Positions 35,642 through 45,141 of a stretch of DNA of 64,000 nucleotides are shown here, in pieces (the first letter of the stretch is position 1; every line of letters begins with the position of its first letter). Source of the stretch: Dyella telluris (lineage in GTDB: Bacteria > Pseudomonadota > Gammaproteobacteria > Xanthomonadales > Rhodanobacteraceae); the NCBI RefSeq assembly GCF_014297575.1, contig NZ_CP060412.1:4712001-4776000 (forward strand), written 5' to 3'. The notes below the pieces were generated by a model. That model ran no database searches. It saw only the letters and a list, made by a program, of their open reading frames with translations, and had not been told where the DNA came from. The translations under genes and the position numbers were made by a program.

Positions 35642-36169
35642 ATGTCGAACCCCAACAGCAAGCTGCACCGGAAGTACTCCGCTGCGGTTGCCCTTGCCGC
35701 ATGCGCGTCCCTCGCGATGGCCGCGTGGGCCGGCGAATCGACGGTTACCACTGCGGTTTCACCCATCTATGGTGTCTCGCTACCCCAGGGTTACCGTCAG
35801 TGGGAACTGATTGCACCCGCACTGGAAGACGCACCGCTCGACGAGTTGCGCACCGTGCTGGGCAACAAGCTGGCCGTGGATGCCTTGCGGGCTGGCACAT
35901 TGCCCTTACCCGATGGCGCGATCCTGGTGAAGCTTGCCTGGAAGCGACAACGCTCCGCCGCCTTCCCCTCCGCCACCGTGCCCGGCGAGCCGACGACCGT
36001 GCAGGTGATGGTCAAGGATTCGCATCGATACGCCGCGTCGGGCGGCTGGGGCTATGGGCGCTTCATCCATGGCCAGCCGGCGGACGAAGCCCAGCACAAG
36101 ACCTGCTACGCCTGCCACCAGGCGCGTGCCAGCGAGCATGACGACGTGTTCACGCACTACGCGCCGTGA
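35642..36169 (+). CDS. exported cytochrome P460-family protein
   Basis: A 175 aa periplasmic haem protein with signal peptide (SAAVALAACASLAMAAWA). The C-terminal c-type haem site is CYACH (155-159). The MVKDSHRYAASGGWGYGRF segment is the family signature and holds the lysine position that cross-links haem in true P460s. GAGGTCG precedes the ATG. It lies 103 bases after bufC on the same strand and may belong to the same stress regulon. A paralogue with an altered haem motif is at 48926. Confidence 0.82.
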   Translation: MSNPNSKLHRKYSAAVALAACASLAMAAWAGESTVTTAVSPIYGVSLPQGYRQWELIAPALEDAPLDELRTVLGNKLAVDALRAGTLPLPDGAILVKLAWKRQRSAAFPSATVPGEPTTVQVMVKDSHRYAASGGWGYGRFIHGQPADEAQHKTCYACHQARASEHDDVFTHYAP

Positions 36170-36275
36170 CGCGACCGACAGCATGATGCAGGGCTGCTGC
36201 GCGATCATGCGCAGCAGCCCGCACCCCGGAACGACGGCGCTTTCAGTTGCCATTACCCACCCAGGACGACGACAC

Positions 36276-36956
36276 ATGGACCCCCTATCCCCTGCCCCGC
36301 ATACCGAGGACGGCGCCGCCGTCTACTCCCCGCGCGTACTGAAGATCTATGACCGCTGGGTGCTTGGATTTTCCAATAGCCATGCCTGGAAATGCCCGAC
36401 ACAGTCCGTGCTGCTGCCATTCTTCCGCCAGCACCTCAGTGCCAACCATCTCGATGTCGGCGTGGGCTCGGGCTATTACCTGGCCAACAGCGCGTCGCCG
36501 CCGGGGCAGAAGGTGACGCTGCTCGATCTCAACGACAACAGCCTCCGCGCCGCCGCCGCACGCATCGCCCATCTGCAGCCGACCATGGTGAACGAGGATG
36601 TTCTGCAACCACGTGGCGCACTGGGTGACCGCCGCTTCGACTCCATCTCGCTGTTCTACCTGCTGCACTGCCTGCCGGGACAGATGGCGCACAAGGGTTC
36701 GGCTGTATTCGATCTGCTTCGCCAGCACCTCAGCAGCAACGGCACGCTCTACGGCGCCACCATCCTGGGTGACCAGTCCGGCCACAACTGGATCGGCCGT
36801 CGCCTGATGAAGCTCTACAACCGCAAGGGCATCTTCGGCAACCAGCAGGACACGCTGGTGGGGCTGGAGTCTGCGCTCCGTCGTCATTTCGCCAAGGTCA
36901 CCATCTGGCAGCAGGGCCACGTCGCGCTGTTCCGCGCGGAGATTCCCCTGGGCTGA
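36276..36956 (+). CDS. class I SAM-dependent methyltransferase
   Basis: A 226 aa Rossmann-fold methyltransferase: motif I LDVGVGSGYYLANS, acidic end of strand 2 LLDLNDNSL, and FDSISLFYLLHCLPG around motif II/post-I, followed by a C-terminal lid region (WIGRRLMKLYNRKGIFGNQQDT). Pattern resembles small-molecule methyltransferases of the UbiE-like group. AGGA lies nine bases upstream of the ATG. Substrate unknown. It is 106 bases after the P460 gene; functional linkage to the bufferin locus is not evident. Confidence 0.8.
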   Translation: MDPLSPAPHTEDGAAVYSPRVLKIYDRWVLGFSNSHAWKCPTQSVLLPFFRQHLSANHLDVGVGSGYYLANSASPPGQKVTLLDLNDNSLRAAAARIAHLQPTMVNEDVLQPRGALGDRRFDSISLFYLLHCLPGQMAHKGSAVFDLLRQHLSSNGTLYGATILGDQSGHNWIGRRLMKLYNRKGIFGNQQDTLVGLESALRRHFAKVTIWQQGHVALFRAEIPLG

Positions 36957-37082
36957 CGCCAGGGCCGCGCCAGTGAACGTTGCCCGCAAGACGCGCACTC
37001 GCGTTCTATGCCGGGCACGCGGCGCTGCCTATGCTCGATCGCCTGATATCCATTCCGGCGATCGAGCCACTCAGGAGGCAGC

Positions 37083-38480
37083 ATGACCGAACTCTGGCAA
37101 CTGTCGGCAAGCGAACTTGCCGCGCAGGTCCGCTCCCGCAACGTATCGGCACGCGAGGTGGCGGAAGATGCCCTTCGTCGGCTCGATGCAGTGAATCCAC
37201 GCATCAACGCCGTGGTCGAATGCCGCCCCGACGCCGTACTTCGACAGGCGGACAACGTGGATGCCGCACTGTCCCGGGGTGACGATCCCGGCCCGCTGGC
37301 CGGCGTGCCGGTCACTGTGAAAATCAATACCGACGTGGCCGGCTACGCCACCACCAATGGCACGCGGCTGCAGGAGCAACTGATCGCCCCGGCCAGCAGC
37401 CCTGCCGTGGACAACCTGCTGCGCGCCGGCGCCGTGATGCTGGGACGGAGCAACTCGCCAACCTTCGCGTTGCGCTGGTTCACCAGCAATCTCCTGCACG
37501 GCAAGACACTCAATCCACGCGACGCCGGTCTCACCCCGGGCGGCTCCTCCGGTGGCGGCGCCGCCGCCGTGGCGGCAGGCATCGGCAGTTTTGCGGTGGG
37601 CTCGGATATCGGCGGCTCGCTGCGTCATCCAGCCTACGCGTGCGGCATCCACGGCCTGCGTCCGAGTTTCGGGCGCGTGCCTGCTTACAACGCTTCGTCG
37701 CCGGAGCGTGGCATTGGCCCGCAACTGATGTCGGCCACCGGCCCCATGGCGCGCTCGATCCAGGATCTCTCGCTGACTCTTGCCGTCATGTCCGCCGCCG
37801 ATCCGCGTGACCCCTGGTACGTGCCATTGCCGCTGGAAGGCAGCCCCACGCCACGCCACGCAGCACTGTGCCTGCGCCCTGGCGGCATGCCCATCGCGCC
37901 GGAGGTGGAAGCCGCGTTATGGGAGGCGCGTGACCGGCTGGTGGATGCCGGTTGGCATGTGGAGGAAATCCAGGACACACCCTCCGTGCATGAGGCCGCC
38001 GAGATACAGGAGCAGCTGTGGCTGGGCGATGGTTTCGCCGCGCTCGTGGCTGCCGTTGAGCGCGATGGCGACCCCGGCGCGAAAGCGGTTGTCGAGGGTG
38101 TGCGTGACCGCGTGGCAGCGCTGCCGCCCGATGTGATGACCAAGGCACTCGTGCGCCGCGCCACCGCAGCCCGGCAATGGCAGGCATTCTTCCAGCGTTA
38201 TCCGGTGCTGCTGGTGCCGGTATCCGCCGAACTGCCCTTCCCGGACGATCTGGATCTGCAAGGCCGCGAGGGCTTCCAGCGCGTCTGGGACGCACAGCTG
38301 CTGTTGCGCGCCTTTCCGGCGGTCGGCCTGCCCGGCCTGTCCGTGGCCACCGGCACGGTAGGCAGCACGCCTATAGGTGTGCAGCTGGTCGCGGCGCGCT
38401 TCCGGGAGGACCTCTGCCTGCGCGCAGGCGCCGACATCGAAGCACGCAGCCCGCGCATCATTGCGTACGATCCGGCCTGA
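37083..38480 (+). CDS. amidase-signature family amidase
   Basis: Amidase of 465 aa with the Ser-cisSer-Lys triad visible: Lys-80 (GVPVTVKIN), Ser-155 in GGSSGGGAA and nucleophile Ser-179 in GSDIGGSLRHPA. It hydrolyses C-N bonds of amides in the cytoplasm; length and spacing fit general amidases rather than GatA, since no GatB/GatC neighbours exist. CAGGAGGCAGC precedes the ATG, a good ribosome site. Substrate unknown. Confidence 0.88.
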   Translation: MTELWQLSASELAAQVRSRNVSAREVAEDALRRLDAVNPRINAVVECRPDAVLRQADNVDAALSRGDDPGPLAGVPVTVKINTDVAGYATTNGTRLQEQLIAPASSPAVDNLLRAGAVMLGRSNSPTFALRWFTSNLLHGKTLNPRDAGLTPGGSSGGGAAAVAAGIGSFAVGSDIGGSLRHPAYACGIHGLRPSFGRVPAYNASSPERGIGPQLMSATGPMARSIQDLSLTLAVMSAADPRDPWYVPLPLEGSPTPRHAALCLRPGGMPIAPEVEAALWEARDRLVDAGWHVEEIQDTPSVHEAAEIQEQLWLGDGFAALVAAVERDGDPGAKAVVEGVRDRVAALPPDVMTKALVRRATAARQWQAFFQRYPVLLVPVSAELPFPDDLDLQGREGFQRVWDAQLLLRAFPAVGLPGLSVATGTVGSTPIGVQLVAARFREDLCLRAGADIEARSPRIIAYDPA

Positions 38481-38582
38481 AGCTTTCGCCTGCACCGCTT
38501 CTCCGGCCGCGCCCCGGAACGATGCGCGGCCTTGCTGTAACACCGCTCACCCGGATACCGAACTCCCTGTCGACACACTCGC

Positions 38583-39065
38583 GTGTCGATCACGAGCGGG
38601 ATCGAATCCGTGGCTTATCTGCATGCAGTACATGATGACGGCGACGCGGTTGCTGTCGCGGAGGAAATATCCTCGCCGATGCAGAGCGATGGCGCGCAAC
38701 AGGGCCTGTCACACCCGGCCATGCGCCGGGTGCTCGATGCCATCCACGGGCGACTGGGCGAAAAGATCACGCTGCAGGAGATTGCTGATGCCGCCTGCCT
38801 CAGCCGGTTCCACTTTGCCAGGCTGTTTCGCCGCAGCACCGGGCGCAGCCCGATGGAATACCTGCTGCATGCGCGGCTGGAATACGCCAAGACGCTGCTG
38901 CGCCGGGGCGCCATGCCCATCAGTGATATCGCCGCCACCATCGGGTTTGCCGACCAGAGTCATTTGACCCGGCACTTCCGCCGCGCGGTCGGCATGACGC
39001 CACGGCAATACGCACGAGGCCACCAGCATGCGCCGCCATCCTTGGCGTATCGCATGCCCGACTGA
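38583..39065 (+). CDS. short AraC-family transcriptional regulator
   Basis: A protein of up to 160 aa whose C-terminal two thirds are an AraC/XylS double HTH: LGEKITLQEIADAACLSRFHFARLFRRSTGRSPMEYLLHARLEYAKTLL, then ISDIAATIGFADQSHLTRHFRRAVGMTPRQYARG. No effector-binding domain is present, as in SoxS/MarA-size proteins. The start is uncertain: GTG at 38583 has no ribosome site, while the ATG at 38679 has GGAGG 14 bases upstream. It converges on poxB with an 11-base gap. Targets unknown. Confidence 0.78.
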   Translation: MSITSGIESVAYLHAVHDDGDAVAVAEEISSPMQSDGAQQGLSHPAMRRVLDAIHGRLGEKITLQEIADAACLSRFHFARLFRRSTGRSPMEYLLHARLEYAKTLLRRGAMPISDIAATIGFADQSHLTRHFRRAVGMTPRQYARGHQHAPPSLAYRMPD

Positions 39066-39076
39066 CAACGGCGCAG

Positions 39077-40813
39077 TCAGCGCCAGAGATTGTGCAGCGC
39101 GAGATCCAGCACTTCGTCCGAGCGACCATTCATCACCGCACGCAGCATGTACAGCGAAAAGCCCTTCGCCATCTCCCGCGTGATGCTGGGTGGCATGGCC
39201 AGCTCGGTGCGGCTCACCACGGCATCCACCAGCACCGGGCCGTCATGTGCCAGTGCTTCGGCAAGCCCGTCACGGATATCCGAGGGACGCTCAAGACGGA
39301 TGCCATGGATGCCCATGGACCTCGCCATCGCAGCGAAATCGGGGTTGGCCAGATCCGTGCCCACGCTCAGGATGCCCGTGGATTTCTGTTCCAGCTCCAC
39401 AAAGCCCAGCGCACCATTGTTGAAAACGATGACCTTCACCGGGAGCTTCTGCTGCGCCAGGGTCAGGAAGTCGCCCATCAGCATGGAAAAGCCGCCGTCG
39501 CCGGACAGCGAGATCACCTGCCGCTCGCGGTACGCCGATTGCGCACCGATGGCCTGCGCCATGGCATTGGCCATGGAACCGTGCACGAACGAGCCCATCA
39601 GGCGTCGCTTGCCGTTCATCGCCAGGTGCCGCGCCGCCCACACGGTGGGCAGGCCTACGTCGCAGCTGAAGATGGCATCGTCCTGTGCCAGCTCGCTCAG
39701 CACGCTGACGATCTGCTGCGGATGAATGTTGCGGCTCTGCGGCGTGATGGCGGCCAGTTCGTCCAGTTCATGCCGTGTGCGCGCGTAATGGGCGCGGGCC
39801 TGCTGCAGGTGCTTGTTATCAGGGTTCGCTTCGAGCAAAGGCAGTAGCGCACGAAGGGTGGCGGCCACGTCACCGACCACACCCAGTTCCAGCGAGGCTC
39901 GCCGACCGAGGTTCTCCGGGCGGATGTCCACCTGCGCAATGCGCACCTGCTTGCCACGCGGATAGAACTGGCGATACGGAAAATCAGTACCCAGCATCAG
40001 CAGTACATCGCAATCGAGCATGGCGTAATAGCCGGACGACACGCCGATAAGACCGGTCATGCCGACGTCGTACGGGTTGTCCCAGCTCACATGTTCCTTG
40101 CCGCGCAACGCGTGCACCACAGGCGCCTGCAGGCGTTCGCACAGCACCAGGATCTCGTCGTGTGCACCGGCGCAGCCGGCACCGCACAGCAGGGTGATCC
40201 GCCTGCCGCTGTTGAGCAGTGCGGCGAGCTTCTCCAGCACCGGCGGCGCGGGCGTCACCACGGGCGCCGCGGGCAGCAGGTTTTCCGGGCCGGCCATGGG
40301 CGCATCGCTGGCCTCCTGCAGGGCTACATCACCAGGGATCACCACCACCGATACGCCGCGCTTGCCCACGGCTTCGCGTATGGCGATCTCCAGCGTGCGC
40401 GGCATCTGCTGGCTGCCGGACACCAGCTCGCAGTAGTGACTGCACTCACCGAAATAGGTCTGCGGATGGGTTTCCTGGAAATAGCCCGAACCGATCTCGG
40501 CGGACGGAATCTGCGCGGCAATGGCCAGCACTGGCACGCGCGAGCGATGCGCGTCATACAGGCCATTGACCAGGTGCAGGTTGCCCGGGCCACAGCTGCC
40601 GGCACACACGGCCAGCGACCCGGTGAGATGCGCCTCGGCACCGGCGGCGAACGCGGCGACCTCCTCGTGGCGCACATGCACCCACTCGATGTCGCCACGC
40701 CGTTGCACCACATCGGTGATGCCATTGAGGCTGTCGCCCACCACGCCGTAAATACGACGGATGCCGGCAGCCACCAGAGTGTCCACGAACTGTTCCGCGA
40801 CGGTCTTGCTCAT
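39077..40813 (-). CDS. poxB: PoxB-type pyruvate:quinone oxidoreductase
   Basis: Thiamine-diphosphate enzyme of 578 aa with the three domains of the pyruvate oxidase group: N-terminal PYR domain with catalytic Glu in VHVRHEEVAAFAAGAEA, middle FAD-binding domain, and C-terminal PP domain with the Mg/ThDP motif GDGGFSMLMGDFLTLAQQKLPV ending in NN. A C-terminal amphipathic tail follows. It oxidises pyruvate to acetate and CO2 and feeds electrons to ubiquinone at the inner membrane. RidA gene lies 54 bases upstream on the same strand, probably the same transcript. Confidence 0.87.
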   Translation of the reverse strand: MSKTVAEQFVDTLVAAGIRRIYGVVGDSLNGITDVVQRRGDIEWVHVRHEEVAAFAAGAEAHLTGSLAVCAGSCGPGNLHLVNGLYDAHRSRVPVLAIAAQIPSAEIGSGYFQETHPQTYFGECSHYCELVSGSQQMPRTLEIAIREAVGKRGVSVVVIPGDVALQEASDAPMAGPENLLPAAPVVTPAPPVLEKLAALLNSGRRITLLCGAGCAGAHDEILVLCERLQAPVVHALRGKEHVSWDNPYDVGMTGLIGVSSGYYAMLDCDVLLMLGTDFPYRQFYPRGKQVRIAQVDIRPENLGRRASLELGVVGDVAATLRALLPLLEANPDNKHLQQARAHYARTRHELDELAAITPQSRNIHPQQIVSVLSELAQDDAIFSCDVGLPTVWAARHLAMNGKRRLMGSFVHGSMANAMAQAIGAQSAYRERQVISLSGDGGFSMLMGDFLTLAQQKLPVKVIVFNNGALGFVELEQKSTGILSVGTDLANPDFAAMARSMGIHGIRLERPSDIRDGLAEALAHDGPVLVDAVVSRTELAMPPSITREMAKGFSLYMLRAVMNGRSDEVLDLALHNLWR

Positions 40814-40867
40814 GCTGGTTTTCCCGTGATGCGTTGAATGTTGATGGAGGGGCTGCGCGGCGCCGGC

Positions 40868-41251
40868 TCAGTCCAGCACCAGCACGCCTTCGATTTCGAC
40901 GCGAAAGCCCTGCGGCAGGCCGGCGACGCGCACGGCGGCACGGGCGGGATAAGGCGCCGAGAAGTACTCGCCCATGATCGCGTTGAGACGCGGCGAATCC
41001 GCCAGATCCGTCAGATAGACGTTGAGCTTGGCGATGTGCGCCAGGTCGCCGCCGGCAGCCTCGGCCACGGCACGCAGGTTGCGCAGCACCTGGTGGATTT
41101 CCGCATCCACGCTGTCATTGACGGGAAGCTGCGTCTTCGGACAGATGGGAATCTGGCCGGACAGGTAAACCGTGTTGCCGCATCGGATGGCCTGGCTGTA
41201 CGGGCCGATGGCGGCCGGCGCAGCGTCGGTGTGGATGGTCTGGCGTTGCAT
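40868..41251 (-). CDS. RidA-family enamine/imine deaminase
   Basis: A 127 aa YjgF/YER057c/UK114 protein: AIGPYSQAIRCGNTVYLSGQIP at the N-terminus and the catalytic Arg in PYPARAAVRVAGLPQGFRVEIEGVL near the C-terminus. RidA hydrolyses reactive 2-aminoacrylate and related imines, protecting PLP enzymes. Next to poxB on the same strand. Start ATG 41251 gives the conserved MQRQTIHTDAAPAAIGPYSQ. Confidence 0.88.
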   Translation of the reverse strand: MQRQTIHTDAAPAAIGPYSQAIRCGNTVYLSGQIPICPKTQLPVNDSVDAEIHQVLRNLRAVAEAAGGDLAHIAKLNVYLTDLADSPRLNAIMGEYFSAPYPARAAVRVAGLPQGFRVEIEGVLVLD

Positions 41252-41356
41252 GGTGGGGCTCCGGTGTCTGATGGCACAGGCAACATAGACAGGAGCGGCA
41301 ACGCGCTATAGAACGGCAGTGCGCAACCATGGCGCGACGGGCCGTCGGCCTGACCC

Positions 41357-44257
41357 TCAGGCGTTGCCCACCGCCGGCTCGCACAGATCAACCCACAATG
41401 CTTCCAGCGCGCGGACGTCCTTGGTGTCGAAGCCTTCCGTCACCGATTCGTGATACCTCCGCACCAGTGTCATGGCTTCCTGCGAGCGGCCGCTTTTCAG
41501 CCACAGGCGCGCAAGATCAATGGCGGCACGCAGGCTCCATGCGCGTGAATCCTGGCGTTCGCTCAAACCCAGCGACTCGCGCAGCAACATTTCGACGGTG
41601 GCGCCATCGCCACCCAGTGCATCGACGATACCCGCCTTGAGGCGTAGCAATTCCGGCAAGGCAAAGATGTCGCCGCAGCGCTGGCAGTGTTCGATGGTGG
41701 CGTTCACCTGCACAAATGCCTCGGCATGCCGGCCGCACAGGGCCAGCCCTTCGGCAATGGACACTTCGAACGAGGTGGTGAGCAGCTCGTAGTGCATCGA
41801 GCGGAGACTGGCCAGGCTTTCCGTCAGCCATTCCACGGCTTCGCGCGGGCGACCTTCCTCGATGGCGATGACGCCCCGGAAACCCTTGATGGCAGCCAGG
41901 TATGGCCGGAACAGGTTGGATTCTGCCAGCTGTGAAAGCAGCGCGACATTGGCGTGCGCCTTGTCGAGATCGCCCGTCCACGCGTACACATTGAGCGACC
42001 AGATGAGCGCGATGCAGCGTGTCACCGGATGATCCAGTGCCTGCGCCTCCCGGTGTGCCTGCTCCACCAGGCGGCGCGCCTGGTCGGGATAGCCGCGCAA
42101 CCACAGGGCGCGCGCCAGGGCGATGAACGAGCGGTTCCGGTGGTCGAAGCCGTAGTAGATCGTGCGGCTGCGCTCGGATGGATGGCTGTTGCGCAACGCC
42201 TTCTGCAATTCCTCGCAGGCGCCCGCCTGGTTGCCCACCAGCAGGTTGGTGACGCCCACCAGCGACGCGGCTACCGCGATGGCCTCGGGCTGGCCGATGG
42301 CCTCGCCCACGTCGCGCGCCTGCTGTGCCCAGACGGTCGACGTGGTGTAGTCACCGATGCGCTCGTCGTAGATCTGCAGGCGGCCGAGGATGCGCAACTG
42401 GCTCCAGTGGTCTTCCAGCGCCACGGCGATATCCAGCGCGCGCCGGAGCGCAAGGCCAGCCGCCGGCGTGTTGCCCCGGGTGAACATCAGCACCAGTCCC
42501 AGTGCCACCTGCAGCTCCATCTCGACGGCTGTGCCGGTGTGCCGTGCGTCCAGCCACGCCACCGCGCGTTCGCACCAGGTGCGGCACTCCACCATCAGCG
42601 AGTACTGCAGGTAGAGCTGCGCGCTTGCGGCAGCCAGCGGCACCGCAATGCCGGCGTCGCCGTGCGGCCCGAAACTCCACTCCAGCGCAGCGCGGATATT
42701 GCCGAGCTGTCGCGTCAGGCCACCGGACCGATCGAACACCTCTTCCGGCGTTTCGCCCAGCCCGGTCAGCAGGGTCAGGTAGAACGCCGCGTGCCGGCAG
42801 GCTGTCTGGCGCACCTCCTCCTCGCCCCGCTCCAGCAGCTTTTCCTTGCTGTAAGCGCGGGTCATTTCCAGAAGGCGATACCCGCCAGCCGGCTCGGCAT
42901 GATCCAGCGATACCAGCCCCTTGGCCACCAGTCCGTCCAGCGTGGTGACCGCGGTAACCGGGTCGATTCCAGCGTCGGCAACCACGCGGGAGGCCGATTC
43001 CAGCGAGAACGGACCTACGAACACGGAGAGCCGGTCGAAGGTCAGCCGCTCCGTGGGCGACAATAGGCCATAGCTCCAGTCCAGCGTGGCGCGCAGCGTC
43101 TGCTGGCGTGGCAACGCGGTGCGGCGTCCCGACCAGCCCAGGCTGAAACGCTCGCCAAGCAGGGCATGCGTCGCGGCGACGCCGTGGCTGGCCACCCGCA
43201 CGGCCGCCAATTCGATCGGCAGCGCGATGCCTTCCAGTCGCCGGCACATGTCGGCCACCAGCGCCAGGTCGCGTTCGTCCATCCTGAGCGAAGCATTGCC
43301 CGCACACGCGCGCTCGGCGAACAACTGGATCGCCGGATAACTCAACAGTGCCTCGGCGGACAGGCCTTCCGATTCCAGCGGAAAGTCCAGCGAGCCCAGC
43401 CAGTGCACGTGCTCGTCACGGGCGCGCAGCGGTTCGCGACTGGTGGCCAGCACGCAGACCCGCGGCGCATGCTCACGGATGCGTTCCACGATGGCGGACA
43501 CGGCATCCACCAGGTGCTCGCAGTTATCGATGATCAGCACCAGCGCCTGTCCCGCGATGTGCGCCAGCAAGACAAACATGGGGTCGTCGGCCTGCACCGG
43601 AATACCCAGGGCGCCAGCCAGCGCATAAGGCACCAGCCCGGCATCTTCCACCTGGGCAAGATCCACGAAGCGCACGATGGCATCGCTGCTGGCGGCCATC
43701 CGGTGCCCTACATCCACGGCCAGGCAGGTCTTGCCCACGCCACCGGTGCCCACGATGGTGAACAGCTTTGGTGCCAACAGGCGATTGACCAGCAATTGCG
43801 CATCCGCGTCGCGGCCGATCAGGTGCGTCCGCGGTGGCAGGCTGCCAGCGCAGGGCGCCGGTTTCGGTATGCCCGTTGCTGCGGCGGCACCGACAGCCTC
43901 GTCAGCCGGAAACAATTCAATGGGTGCGACGAAGGCGTAGCCCACGCCCACCTGGGTGGAGATGTAACGATCACCGTTTTCACCATCGCCAAGAATCCTG
44001 CGCAGCCCCGCCATGTGAAACCGCAGGCTGCCTTCCTCGACGATGATGTCCGGCCACACGCGCTTGAGCAGTTCACGCTTGGAGATGACGCGACCCGGCC
44101 GCTCCACCAGCGCGATCAGCAGATCCAGTGCGCGGCCACCGATATCCACGGCCACGCCATCCCGCAGAAGCAGGCGCTTCCCGGGAACGATGCAGAACGG
44201 ACCGAACACGGTCCGCCCGGCGCTGCCGTTGAGTGAATCGCTGGATACGGGATCCAC
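41357..44257 (-). CDS. winged-helix / NB-ARC-like ATPase / TPR regulator
   Basis: A 966 aa transcription regulator. An OmpR/CadC-type winged helix occupies about residues 18-112 (VISKRELLKRVWPDIIVEEGSLRFHMAGLRRIL), followed by an AAA/NB-ARC-like ATPase with Walker A GTGGVGKT (170-177) and Walker B LVLIIDNCEHL, and about 500 residues of TPR-like helices. No transmembrane segment, so it is soluble, unlike CadC. GTG 44257 is chosen because ACAGGAA precedes it; an ATG at 44383 would add 42 unstructured residues. Signal and targets are unknown; the neighbouring ridA-poxB genes are candidates. Confidence 0.82.
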   Translation of the reverse strand: MDPVSSDSLNGSAGRTVFGPFCIVPGKRLLLRDGVAVDIGGRALDLLIALVERPGRVISKRELLKRVWPDIIVEEGSLRFHMAGLRRILGDGENGDRYISTQVGVGYAFVAPIELFPADEAVGAAAATGIPKPAPCAGSLPPRTHLIGRDADAQLLVNRLLAPKLFTIVGTGGVGKTCLAVDVGHRMAASSDAIVRFVDLAQVEDAGLVPYALAGALGIPVQADDPMFVLLAHIAGQALVLIIDNCEHLVDAVSAIVERIREHAPRVCVLATSREPLRARDEHVHWLGSLDFPLESEGLSAEALLSYPAIQLFAERACAGNASLRMDERDLALVADMCRRLEGIALPIELAAVRVASHGVAATHALLGERFSLGWSGRRTALPRQQTLRATLDWSYGLLSPTERLTFDRLSVFVGPFSLESASRVVADAGIDPVTAVTTLDGLVAKGLVSLDHAEPAGGYRLLEMTRAYSKEKLLERGEEEVRQTACRHAAFYLTLLTGLGETPEEVFDRSGGLTRQLGNIRAALEWSFGPHGDAGIAVPLAAASAQLYLQYSLMVECRTWCERAVAWLDARHTGTAVEMELQVALGLVLMFTRGNTPAAGLALRRALDIAVALEDHWSQLRILGRLQIYDERIGDYTTSTVWAQQARDVGEAIGQPEAIAVAASLVGVTNLLVGNQAGACEELQKALRNSHPSERSRTIYYGFDHRNRSFIALARALWLRGYPDQARRLVEQAHREAQALDHPVTRCIALIWSLNVYAWTGDLDKAHANVALLSQLAESNLFRPYLAAIKGFRGVIAIEEGRPREAVEWLTESLASLRSMHYELLTTSFEVSIAEGLALCGRHAEAFVQVNATIEHCQRCGDIFALPELLRLKAGIVDALGGDGATVEMLLRESLGLSERQDSRAWSLRAAIDLARLWLKSGRSQEAMTLVRRYHESVTEGFDTKDVRALEALWVDLCEPAVGNA

Positions 44258-44336
44258 GATGGGGTTCCTGTGTGAGGGCTGTGCCGCCCGCGAATGCAGG
44301 CCCGGCGCCGTCGTGCGCCTGCTGCCCAGCGCAGCT

Positions 44337-44354
44337 GACCGGCCTGGGCCGGTC
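44337..44354. terminator. hairpin in the gap between response regulator and ATPase regulator
   Basis: Perfect 8-bp stem GACCGGCC/GGCCGGTC with 2-base centre. A second palindrome GTTTCAGCTGAAAC (44466-44479) and a GC-rich hairpin (44480-44492) lie right after the response-regulator stop. One of these probably terminates the two-component operon; the others may be operators for the ATPase regulator promoter. Confidence 0.45.
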
Positions 44355-44499
44355 GCTGGCATCAAGGGATACAGAAGCCGCATCGCAGACTATTGCGGAT
44401 GCCGGCGCCCCTGAAAACGCCCAAAAGTGTGACTCGCCGCCACAACCTTGCGGCGCTCACCGGTGGTTTCAGCTGAAACGGGGCGGCGCCCCTGCACTG

Positions 44500-45141
44500 C
44501 TAGATCTGGATGATGCCTCGCTTGACCGCCGTCACCACGGCGTGGGTGCGGTCCTGCGCATCCAGTTTCGACATGATGCTCTTCATGTGCGACTTGACGG
44601 TGTCTTCGCTGATGCCCAGCTCGGCCGCGATCTGCTTGTTGGCGTAGCCGCGGGCCACGGTACGCAGCACCTGCAGCTCGCGCTCGGACAGCATGGTCTC
44701 GCCCACGTGCGCCGCGAGGTCGGATGCCACATCCGGCGAAATGACGCGACGCCCTGCGTGCACGGCGCGAATCGCATCGCGCAGCTCCTTGCGCAGCGAT
44801 GCCTTCAGCAGGAAGCCGCTGGCGCCCAGGCGCAGGGCATTGGACACCTGCACGTCGCCTCGGTAAGTGGTCAGCACCAGGACGCGCGCGTTCGGAAATT
44901 CGGCGCGAATGGCGCACATGGCGTCGATGCCGCTCATGCCCGGCATCTGCAGGTCCATCAGGGTGACATCGGGACGATGCTGGCGAAACGCCTCGATGGC
45001 CGACTGACCATCGACGGCATAGGCCACGATCTGCATGTCCGACTCACCGGAGAGAGCGAACGAAACGCCGTCGCGCAACAGCGCGTGATCATCGACCACA
45101 AGGACCGTGATGGGCCTGGCGTCAGCGGAGGACATGGTCAT
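44500..45141 (-). CDS. NarL/FixJ-family response regulator
   Basis: A 213 aa two-domain regulator: receiver with acidic pocket VVDDHALLRDG, phospho-acceptor Asp-63 (VTLMDLQMPGMSG), Thr/Lys switch residues (LTTY, LLKAS) and a C-terminal LuxR-type HTH (LSERELQVLRTVARGYANKQIAAELGISEDTVKSHMKSIMSKL). Its start overlaps the kinase stop by one base (TAATG), so they form a coupled two-component system. It should bind DNA as a dimer upon phosphorylation; targets unknown. Confidence 0.88.
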   Translation of the reverse strand: MTMSSADARPITVLVVDDHALLRDGVSFALSGESDMQIVAYAVDGQSAIEAFRQHRPDVTLMDLQMPGMSGIDAMCAIRAEFPNARVLVLTTYRGDVQVSNALRLGASGFLLKASLRKELRDAIRAVHAGRRVISPDVASDLAAHVGETMLSERELQVLRTVARGYANKQIAAELGISEDTVKSHMKSIMSKLDAQDRTHAVVTAVKRGIIQI

